Below, piece by piece: positions 55,801 to 64,000 of a stretch of DNA of 64,000 bases. The position numbers and the translations under genes are program-made. Source of the stretch: Symbiodinium natans. Its lineage: Eukaryota; Sar; Dinophyceae; Suessiales; Symbiodiniaceae. Position 1 is the first letter of the stretch; each line of letters starts with the position of its first letter. Where the stretch lies: assembly GCA_905221605.1 (NCBI GenBank), contig CAJNDS010002408.1:213501-277500 (forward strand), given 5' to 3'. Under the pieces are notes generated by a model, which made no database searches, was not told the DNA's origin, and worked only from the letters and a program-made list of their open reading frames with translations.

Positions 55801-57168
55801 TGCAAGCATGGACTCGGCCGATCTCTCGGTTCTTCGGTTCTGACGTTCTGGGATGCTCTGGGGGTCCCGGCAGCGGCAAGGAGCCTTCTTTGCGACTCTG
55901 CTGTATTGAAGTCCTCACAGAATCTCAGGCAACAGAAAACATGTGACAACAGGAAACACGAAACAACTCTCATCTTTCAAACAAGGCAATTCTTAAGAAA
56001 TGAGCAAAGGCTGCACCTCCTTGGGTAGGCTGGCATAGTACCGATCCAGCAGCAGTGCCTCATGTCGTCAAGAGCCTGGATGCTGCACACTTCTGCTTCG
56101 CCAGGAGGCTGGTGCTGCGTGGCTCTCAGCACGAGCCCGCGGCTGTATCAAAAAGCAAAGTATCTGGAAAGCTCATGACTTCGAACGCCTGCCAAACGCT
56201 AAGCAACGTGGACAAACGGCAGCAACGCAAAGCCTACGACTACGATCACGATACAGCACAAACCTGTGCCATCCAGGTCAACGTTTCCTGTCGATCTGCT
56301 TGTGGCAAGCCTGTCATGCTGGGCAAAGCACCTGTCATACTCAACAGACATCCGCGTACGGAGTCGGTCCTTCTAGCAGCTGCTTCGCGCAAGGCTTGTG
56401 GCGCTGCGAGCTTGCATGCAGTGTCCTGCAGAACACGAACAGGCTAGGGCCTAGGCCATGGCGGCAAGCATCAGCCATCCGTGTGATACCCAACATCAAC
56501 GGGAGTTGCTGGCATGACAACTACGTCCTGCTGCGTTTATGCCCCTGGAGAAAAACCGGCGGGAAATTTCGTAGGTGGAATTTGCCTCTCACTTGCCTCT
56601 CACCTCTGTTGTTTTTTTTGTCGCCACCCTGAAGTTTTTCCAAGCCTCTGAAGGACTCTAAAGGCCTCGCTTCGCACCAGCAGCCCGGGCCGGGGTCGTG
56701 GAGCGCCGGAAGCATTCGCAAGTGCAAAAAACACTGCAACATATTGCAAAACTGTGAATAACATGCCTTTCGCGTGTGTGTGTGGATGCTCTGTTGCTCG
56801 AACTCTCAAAGCGAGCATCATCAATGTCCATGGCTCGATGAGGGCCCTTGGCGACGCTTCGTTTCTCCTCAGGATCATGGGGACGTCGATGATGTGCATC
56901 TTTCTGGCGACACCAGATTCGAACAGTGATGCTCCAAAACTGCACCAGAAATCGAGGCATGGGTCGAAAAACTCATGATGCGTGCGCATCAGCAGCATCA
57001 GCTGGGGCGGGGGAAGGATTGGGGAAGGGCCCGGGCTATTCAACAAGAGCAGCCGTAGGGGTATTTGGGGGCACAAAGCAATGCTCCACCTCTGATCCTC
57101 TCCCCTTTGTTTGGTACTTGTTTGCCTGGAATGGGTACCCCCCCCCCCGAGAGGTGTCCGGGAGCATC
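52817..57168. other. Stretch without a recognisable gene
   Basis: The longest frame is a 300-codon minus-strand frame at 53022-53924, listed separately. Other frames are short and unrecognised. Confidence 0.4.
53022..53924 (-). CDS. Unrecognised long ORF, 300 codons
   Basis: No family is recognised. The 300-residue frame is Cys/Ser/Pro-rich with a Leu/Ser-rich segment near the middle (LVALSLILSSCHSTYLY) and a basic, Cys-containing C-terminal third. Composition is closer to a chance frame than to a conserved protein. There is no neighbouring domain, repeat or start context that supports it. I list it because of its length, with low confidence. Confidence 0.15.
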   Translation of the reverse strand: MPAIVQALERQEGTAVSQRLIFSCCDSAVSMTQPPVAPLSILPHMVQGMAVMSSRVCKGFLSCSVPPTFMCLSILKPHLTCHPGEGAPGRFPAEDAPDFLLLSAPTVTYCHFNSSLSVQYRRIWSLAAELKGFLLGFHYMTRQVETLLVALSLILSSCHSTYLYKTEELEEAFATQDVDNSVGILGRCASECLEKTESTACSESGEYTGRRKGKRQKPARLREGANECRNEQNCTRVLRTRRAYVCRDSPPLPAPLRDVLLSHSTISGRAAPCPIEIQGLHFCDLGYCMLPRPRGSTASR

Positions 57169-57282
57169 AGGGCCACTCCCACATTTAGGCCTGGGTTTCA
57201 GCAGGCCCATGTCGAGGCGCCGCGCAGGGCCACTCCCACATTTAGGCCTGGGTTTCAGCAGGCCCATGTCGAGGCGCCGCGC
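57169..57282. repeat. 57 bp tandem duplication
   Basis: Two adjacent identical 57 bp units, 57169-57225 and 57226-57282, each starting AGGGCCACTCCCACATTT and ending GAGGCGCCGCGC. The unit is 19 codons long, so frames crossing it keep phase. Identity between the copies suggests a recent event. Confidence 0.97.
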
Positions 57283-59780
57283 GTAGCGCTAAGGATGATC
57301 CTTACACCATTTGTGAGGCATTCTCCAATTTGGCCATGGCTGGTCCGTGACAGCCGCGTTTGATGAAACAAGGCGGTTTGGGGTTTTTGGGTGCTTGGTC
57401 ACTCCCGTTCCCCACTTAGACGATGAGGCTGCTGGGAACTTTGTCGCTCCCGCTTTTGCTTAGATGCTTTCCAATCTTAGGCGCTTGTCGCTTAACTCAA
57501 CATTTACAAAACCACGAATCGTCCCAGCGGCTGGTGGGGCCATGCGGTTGGGACAAAAGTCATCTGCAAACTCTTGCGAGTGGTCAGGTATTGGCGGCAA
57601 CGCCTCCAGATTCCAAACTTGCCAATCTCATTACACTCCACCTTGAAGCCCTTCTCTTTTGTTCACAAAGAACTCCTGCAAGCGCCATCTGCCACGTCCG
57701 CCAAGCTTGCTTGAACGCGATCCTTTGTGCAAGCACTACCATGCATACCATGCACGCAATGCGACTACAGTGCAGGACCAGACTGGACGTGCCTCCGGCG
57801 ATGGCGAGTTGTGCTTGGACGCGAAAAAGTGAGAAAGCATCGACCTTTGCCAGCGTGTGCGAGGGATGTCGGCGATTGCTAAATACCGATTACCATCTGC
57901 AACATGAGACAGGAGATCTGGGCTCAGACTGCTTTCCAGTAGCTCGGCCCTGCAATGCAAGATTCACGAAAGTGCTGGGCAGCGCGAACAGACTCCCGAC
58001 TAATCCATGTATGGCCTCCTTGGGTATTGCGGAAGCCAGATTCGAGGATGCCTCAGCTCTCTACCACTCGAACAGGCTCGAACCCACGCGGGGTGCATAC
58101 AAGCACTTCGCAATCCAGGTATTAGCCAAGCTGGTCCCATCCACACGCTTGGCCCATGGCTCTCACAACCACGGGCTGCTGAAGTCGGGGGGATCGATTG
58201 CCAGACGCCATGTGGGACCTATGCTGAAGAGAGGGAACAAGAACTGCAGAATCCAGCTGCACAGCACCCAGCGCAGATGGGTGGCAAGACTGCCAAGCAT
58301 CAGCTGAGGAGCAAGCCCAGTTCCAAGATAAGATTAAATGATGTCAAGGTGCCCCCGCATACGAGACGTTGCACGTTACGTGTCTTCACCCTGCCGACGG
58401 CACTAAACATTGTTGCGCTGGTGTCAGTCGCTGCTGCCTAGCAAATAATGTGTGTAGTTGACATTGCCAGGCTTTGTGTGGCTGGTCGAAAGCAGTCATC
58501 ATTTGCAGAACCACTGACATGTTCGAAGCATCAGCTCTGCCACTAAGCTCGAAAAGTCGGCAGATAGCAAGATCTCAAAAGCATGATGCAAGTGTAACCC
58601 AGGTACCTCGTCGAATGAATCAAGCTCACACTCGTGAACTTCTGACAGGTACAACGGAGGCTGTGCACATTGTACAACTTGTAAACTGCGCAAGCATTCA
58701 CGCCAGCAAGCAAGAAAGCAAACAAACTGCAACAAGCACACCTCGTTTTAGGTCAGCATCGCTGCGCAAGTACTGGATGTCGGACGGATTCACTGGGCTG
58801 GCTCGCCTGCCCAAGCAAGATGGCGAAAGCATACAGCCCAAGCATCGCACACAAGTTCGCCGAGGCCTCGGGCCGTAGGCGTCTGGGTAGCATAGAGCAC
58901 CTTCAGGCCCGCGATCTCCGGGTTCGGTTGCCTCGCCGCTGGGCAGGCCCCGGCAGATACATACACAAGATTTGGCGACACGTTCCTTTCTCTTCAAAGA
59001 AGACAACACCTCAAGCTAGCCAATTGTGCAAAGTATGTCCAGGTCGCCTCTTGAAGGCAACCCTGATCATCCAGCACGCGAGCCTCGACTGTTGCAGCAA
59101 ACTTCGACCATCACCATGCAGGACCATGCAGTGTGTACCGCAATATGCAGCAAGCATGAAAGCATGAAAGCATGAAGCCTGCAGCAGCTCCAGTGGTTCC
59201 AGGGCCTGCAGGAGGCCTCGGAGTTCAAGGTGCCACCTCTGATCCTTCTGAAGGCACCGCAAGGCCAACCTCCAAGTCAAGCCAAGCCAAGCCGCAACAC
59301 GTCCCTCGCTTGCGGGCTTGCAGCGGGAACCTGGCCAGTATTGGCCAGTCAGAACACAGCATGCTGTGAAAACGGCGACACTCCGCCGAATAATGTACGT
59401 GCAAACTTCGCCCACATGAGTCTTGTCCTTTTTGCAACTCACCAGCAGAATTGACACACCGAAAGGCTTTAAGCTTGCTGTCGATAGTGGTCCAACAATG
59501 TTTCGCCCTTGCATTGGAGGGCGGAGGTGAGCTCAAGGACGAAGTTGACTGCCAAAAGTCACGCTGCAACACCGACGACGACCACACTTCACTTCAGTTC
59601 ACCTCCACCCGACCCCAACTCACCCCACCTGACCTCACCCACCTGAGCCACTGCGGACGAATCTTGCATGCGCCCCATTGGAAACGCTACTGCTCGTGCA
59701 AAGGACACACGAGAAGTTCTCCCCCCTTCGCTCGGCTCCCCTCCGCCCCCTGATTTCTTTGAGGGCTTTTCAGGGCTTAT
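57283..59780. other. Stretch without a recognisable gene
   Basis: Contains one long frame, 57423-58307 (plus), listed separately. A short CATGAAAG repeat lies near 59151-59178. Nothing else is recognised. Confidence 0.4.
57423..58307 (+). CDS. Unrecognised long ORF, 294 codons
   Basis: No family is recognised. The 294-residue frame starts with a hydrophobic, Leu-rich stretch (MRLLGTLSLPLLLRCFPILG) that could pass as a signal or membrane segment. It then continues with Cys/His/Arg-rich sequence typical of non-coding frames. No motif, repeat or neighbour supports a function. Chance occurrence in DNA of this GC content is possible. Confidence 0.2.
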   Translation: MRLLGTLSLPLLLRCFPILGACRLTQHLQNHESSQRLVGPCGWDKSHLQTLASGQVLAATPPDSKLANLITLHLEALLFCSQRTPASAICHVRQACLNAILCASTTMHTMHAMRLQCRTRLDVPPAMASCAWTRKSEKASTFASVCEGCRRLLNTDYHLQHETGDLGSDCFPVARPCNARFTKVLGSANRLPTNPCMASLGIAEARFEDASALYHSNRLEPTRGAYKHFAIQVLAKLVPSTRLAHGSHNHGLLKSGGSIARRHVGPMLKRGNKNCRIQLHSTQRRWVARLPSIS

Positions 59781-59799
59781 CTCTAAAATTTCTATCGGT

Positions 59800-60770
59800 T
59801 CAGGGTGTGGGGTTTCTAAAGAGAAGCCACAATAGGATGTCAGGTGGGGGTTAACCCCTAAACCTTAAAGCCGAAAGGGTTTAGGGGTAAACCTTAAACC
59901 CTAAACCTTTCCTCCCTATAGGGTCAAGGTTTACAGGTTTAGGGTTTAAGATTTAAGTATTCAAACCTAAGTCGGCAATTAAACCTAAACCCTTAACCTT
60001 TAACCAAGAGGATTAAGGTTTAAAGGTTTAGGGTTGAAGACTGGGCATTTAAACCTAAGCCATTGAGTTTAAGCCTCAAGGGTTTAAGGTTTAGGCATTC
60101 AAACCTGAACCCGAAACCCTTGAGGGTCAAAACCCTAAGACCCTACAGGGCTCTAAAGGTTGAAAGGCTTTAACCCTGTGCTGAAGGTATAGATGTCCAG
60201 ACCTTAGGTTTAAATGCATACAACAAGTATCAGAATTTTCGCCTCAAGTTTGGGCATCTAAACCCTTAAACTCTATAAGGGGTCTATAGGGTTTGAACCC
60301 TATAGGGTCTAAGGTTTGGGCATTAGAACCCTAAAACCCTACAAGGCTCTAAAAGGTTGAAACGCTGTAACCCCTATAGGCGCTGAAGGTATAAGTGTCC
60401 AGACCTAGGTCTAAGTGCACATAAAGTAAATTTAAGCCTCAGGTTTAGGCAGTTCAACGTTCAAACCCTACAGGGTGTAAAAGGCTTAGGGTTTTTCGAA
60501 GTCTATCTCTAAAATCCTGACGGGGTTAGCCCTTTTGGGTTTACACCCTGGGCACTAACCTTTTGGATTAGAACCTTATAACCCTATAAGGTTCAAGGCT
60601 TGAGGCTTAAATCCCTAAACGTTAAATCCCACAGGGTTATGCCTATGTTTACAGTAAGACTTTAAGGTTTAGATTAACCTAAGGATTCGAACCTTATAAC
60701 CCTACAGGGCTCGAGGCTTGAATGACTTAACCTTTATCCCATAGGGTTATGCCTATGTTTTCAGTATGTA
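59800..60770. repeat. Mosaic of telomere-like motifs in both orientations
   Basis: TTTAGGG- and CCCTAAA-like words alternate (AAACCTTAAACCC, GGTTTAGGGTTTAAG, AACCCTATAGGG), with many CCCTATAGG/CCTACAGGG palindromic words. Longer phrases recur: GCTGAAGGTATA with GTGTCCAGACC near 60181 and 60370, and GGGTTATGCCTATGTTT near 60627 and 60746. It differs from the one-directional blocks elsewhere and is AT-richer than its surroundings. Confidence 0.85.
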
Positions 60771-63120
60771 GGGCTTGCCTCCTTTAAAAATGCACAGAAA
60801 AGGTAAAAGAAGCCCCCACATCATGTATGCATATAGGGTATGTGAATTGCATACTCAAATACAGAAAAGGAAGGATGGTTGGCCTCGAACCATAAGACTA
60901 GGAAGCATTCGAGCGCATCGGGTGATGCGAAAGTAAGCATGTCCTGTAGGCCCGGGGAAATGAGAATACTGTGAGCAAACATCTTTTTACTCGCACATAT
61001 GACCGACCAACCTTCAATTTATGCTTGCAAAAGATAGACTCTAGAAGGGGGAAGGGGGGTAGCATACATCTTTTTTATGCAGATAATCAAATAGCCCAGC
61101 ATGCGGCCACGAGCTTGTGCAAAGCGGGAGGAGTGAATCTGGACTTCGAAATGGCCGGCAGAATGCCGGCCGGCATAGCATGCCAATACAAAACGCACCT
61201 CGACTTAAGAAGACCTCTGTGACGAAAGCACTGGGTTTGCAAAACCCTTTCGCACGAAATGTGGAAACACTTAAAAGCTTGAAAATGTCCTTTGTGAACA
61301 AGCTTATATTGCGGGACCTCGGGATCGTTAGCCCACAGCCTCTACGGTACGGCAGCAGTGGCAATGTGCACTGCTACCCTTGGCCAGCTCTGGCTATCGA
61401 TGCAGCCTTGAAGCAATGGCGCAGCACTGTACTTTTGACCTGCTGACGTCGCAGCAGCAACCACGATGAGCAACCGCGATGTCTTTATGCCAATCACGTT
61501 GGTGACGCAAGGAAATATTCGGAGGTGTTCAAAACACAGCCAGCACATGGCAAAGTGATGCAGAAGGGACTAAAACGACTAGCATCGACAGAATCATCGT
61601 TCCAGCAACGATGCTCCACGCAAACCGATCTGGATGTGTTGGTCACATGGACGTTACCATCGACCAGGAGTCAAACAATCAGTCACCAGCCCAAACCACA
61701 ATAAAGCTGCAAGTTGAAACTACCAACTGAAAGACAACGGGTATTCAATTCACGTGCACATATCCACGCCTTCTCGGATGGATAGATGAAATAAAGAGGC
61801 CTGGAACGACGCGAATGGGACTCGCTCATCTGCAGTGCTCATGTGGCATCATGCATGCTGTCTTTTGAGAACAAGCGGGCGTAAGCAAAGCACAAGCCAA
61901 TGAAGAACGAGACTGTGTAGATCAAAGCCGTGACCTCAACAAAGCTTGCCGGCATGTGAGAGAGCATAAAATTCTGGTCAGCTTCCGAGAATGCCCATAC
62001 ATGCTGAGCCGATTTGCGACGAAGGTGAATCGATAATCACCGGCAGAGTCGGCCAAGTAGCCCCCTTCAGGCACCATGAAGATCATGATTCCGCGGCTGC
62101 CAAGCTCACTGGCACGCTCACTGTTGGCAAGTTCGCTGCCTAAAGCAGCACTGCCAGACCATGTGAACCCAGACAGGGACTGGATGGAGTTCCATCTTCC
62201 ACGAAGATCCTGAAAACGCACAGGCAGGAACGCATGTCCTGTTCGTGCCACTCTGACAGAGTCAGTGAGAGAGTGCGAGAGGGACAGGGAAAGAGAAATA
62301 ATGAGATAAGTCAGACAAGGTCGTTTACGAGCAAAAGGCTCCCTCGAGCACAGACCCCATCACACCCCAACCCTCGCGACAAAGCCACAGCTCATGTTTC
62401 AGGGAATTTGGTGAACAGCGCTTGCAATACGATGAAAATCCTGACCTGGAACAGGATTATTGCTGAGCAGGATCAGAGGTCACCAAGTCCATGACTATCG
62501 AACGAACAATCGGACCTGGCATGGCAGGTAGCGTCATTGAGACAATTGGGAAACATGCTGACGTGGTCCAGATCCGCTCGTCTGCTTTATGTCCGGCCTC
62601 TTGCATTCATCAGCGCGCCCCTTAACAGGTACAGCGGAAGGACAAAGACAAGCGGTCCTCATGCCACAGAATGCAGAGAATGCTCAGAGAAGCAGACATG
62701 TACACGTGCGGCGCATTGTCGGCGCATGGCAGCACGACGCAAGTGATGCTTTGCAAATGCTTCTGTCATGCCGCAAAGTCACGAATGTAGCACATCGCCC
62801 AAAGGCATGCTGTGCCTGGAGACGTTGAATGGGACGTCTTCTGACCTCATGCCTCATGTCTCCTCTTGGCTACGCGAGCGCTTCAGCAGGCTGAGAATGA
62901 AGCCAAGAAAGTGGAAAAGCCTGAGAGTTTCTTTATGTCCAACCACGACTCGACGACATGCCAGATACGCTGCCAACAGGGTGCCGGCATCACCGCCATG
63001 AGACGACCAAGTCGTTTGGACACTCTCCTGCCTCAACTTGAAAGCACCATCACACATCTTCTGAAAGCTGCAAGCTGCTCGACTGGGTCATGTGCAGATC
63101 TCCACCTGAGGCATAAGATG
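60771..63120. other. Stretch without a recognisable gene
   Basis: Short frames only. A GCCGGCAGAATGCCGGCCGGC palindromic cluster lies near 61150-61175. No domain is recognised. Confidence 0.45.
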
Positions 63121-63186
63121 TTGACACATGTTGACATATGTTGACATATGTTGACATATGTTGACATATGTTGACATATGTTGACA
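63121..63186. repeat. 10 bp tandem repeat TTGACATATG, ~6.6 copies
   Basis: A first variant unit (TTGACACATG), five identical TTGACATATG units and a partial TTGACA. It is a short, almost perfect minisatellite. Confidence 0.97.
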
Positions 63187-64000
63187 GCGTCCTCGTGCAG
63201 CACTTGTTGATTTTGCTGCTTAAGGCCCCGACCATGGCCGAGATGCAGAGTGGGTATACGCAGCTCAAGATGCCTTGGCAAATCAAACGTGCATGCTGGG
63301 CACAATGACACAGTCTGATGGCAGACCGGATTGCGCGCCAGTATGATTTCGGCGCAGCTGCATATCTCCAAGGGTGTGAAGTGGTAATCGACCCGGAAGA
63401 AGAGTGGGAAGAACTTGACCTGAACAGGCGCGCCCAAAAATGCCCTACTATCCCCTGCCCTGTCTAGTATCCCCTGCCCTGTGCTTGTTTAACCAGGAGA
63501 ACGGATGATAGCGGTCTGCTCCATGGCTTACGAGATCTTCTGAAACGAGGCACTGTCATTCCAGCGCCCATGGCTGTGACAAACGACGTGAATTCAAGCG
63601 TCCCTGCAAGCCACCACCTGCGCGCAGGAAAGCAGGCTGCATCTAACAGAAAGAAAATTACCCTTCCCGCCTAACGGGAATGCCGAGATGTCGACGATCC
63701 AAACAGGCGGCATCAAAAACAGATTGTTCGGTCTGCCGGCTGTTGCCTTGCAGATTGCTGTCTTAAACACCAGGACCCTAAACACCGTGATGGTGAGCAC
63801 TGGTCCAGCTGAGAAGGGCCTGTTGTTTTCTCCAGTGGCGGGACATCTTGCAATCTCAAAGTCCATAGCAGAACACCCGGCCACAGCACACATCCAGAGA
63901 GAATTACGGAACGAAGCAATGAGCTGCCCCAATGGTTCCTTGGCTCATCTTGGCTCATCTTGGCTCCCATTCGCAAATACAAACCATGCAACATGATGGT
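63187..64000. other. Stretch without a recognisable gene
   Basis: Short overlapping frames. The frame at 63594-63932 (minus) and its plus-strand counterpart show no recognised domain. The window ends without an identifiable feature. Confidence 0.45.

Noticed and set aside
60840-60930. Possible tRNA: the minus strand contains GGTTCGAGGCC, like a B box
   Set aside because: The T stem pairs at only three positions and no partner for the ACCATCC acceptor strand lies at the right distance upstream, so no cloverleaf forms.
1-64000. Dinoflagellate spliced-leader sequence, which would confirm the organism
   Set aside because: By eye I found no CCATTTTGGCTCAAG or its complement in the window. A computed search allowing mismatches would settle this.
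1-64000. CRISPR arrays, bacterial operons, rRNA genes
   Set aside because: No regularly spaced repeat-spacer pattern, no run of adjacent same-strand bacterial-type genes, and no rRNA-like sequence was seen.

Overview
This 64 kb window looks like nuclear DNA of a dinoflagellate, most likely of the Symbiodinium type. This is an inference from three things: many degenerate blocks of CCCTAAA/TTTAGGG (plant/dinoflagellate-type telomere) sequence, very low density of recognisable genes at roughly even GC, and one very long LINE-type reading frame. No bacterial gene organisation is visible. Any host genes would be split by introns, and I could not assemble a recognisable multi-exon gene from sequence alone.

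The centrepiece is an ~11.5 kb non-LTR retrotransposon on the minus strand (23269-34783). From its 5' end it holds an ORF1 region (34748 to ~31870) and a 2731-codon ORF2 (31975-23780). ORF2 carries an APE-type endonuclease, a reverse transcriptase with FADD, three C2H2 zinc fingers plus one CCHC knuckle, a linker that reads best in another frame, and a C-terminal ubiquitin-specific protease (USP, peptidase C19) domain with Cys, His and Asp boxes in order. It ends in a short (GAAA)n tail. The same 12 bp flank both ends, and both flanks are degenerate telomere-like repeat, so the element sits inside an interstitial telomere-like array.

Layout: 1-3130, no gene seen. 3138-4510, C-strand telomere-like repeat containing a duplicated unit with two 33-base C tracts. 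4535-4650 and 5721-5870, G-strand telomere-like repeat. A ~100 bp inverted-repeat element lies at 5247-5346 and a relative at 16161-16262. 20480-22620 is an array of GATCTGA-type and other dispersed repeats around one plausible exon (21296-21811, minus). 22950-23268 and 34784-35100 are the telomere-like flanks of the retrotransposon. 41200-42106 is a second, decayed LINE of a different lineage (minus). 43278-43650 is a compound microsatellite. 46868, 52730, 57169 and 63121 begin short tandem repeats. 59800-60770 is a mosaic of TTTAGGG-like motifs in both orientations. The remaining stretches show no supportable gene.

The most unusual system here is the LINE that encodes its own deubiquitinase-like domain and has landed in telomere-like DNA. 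The coding frame switches between overlapping open frames at several points, so this copy may be mutated, may use frameshifting, or may carry sequence errors.
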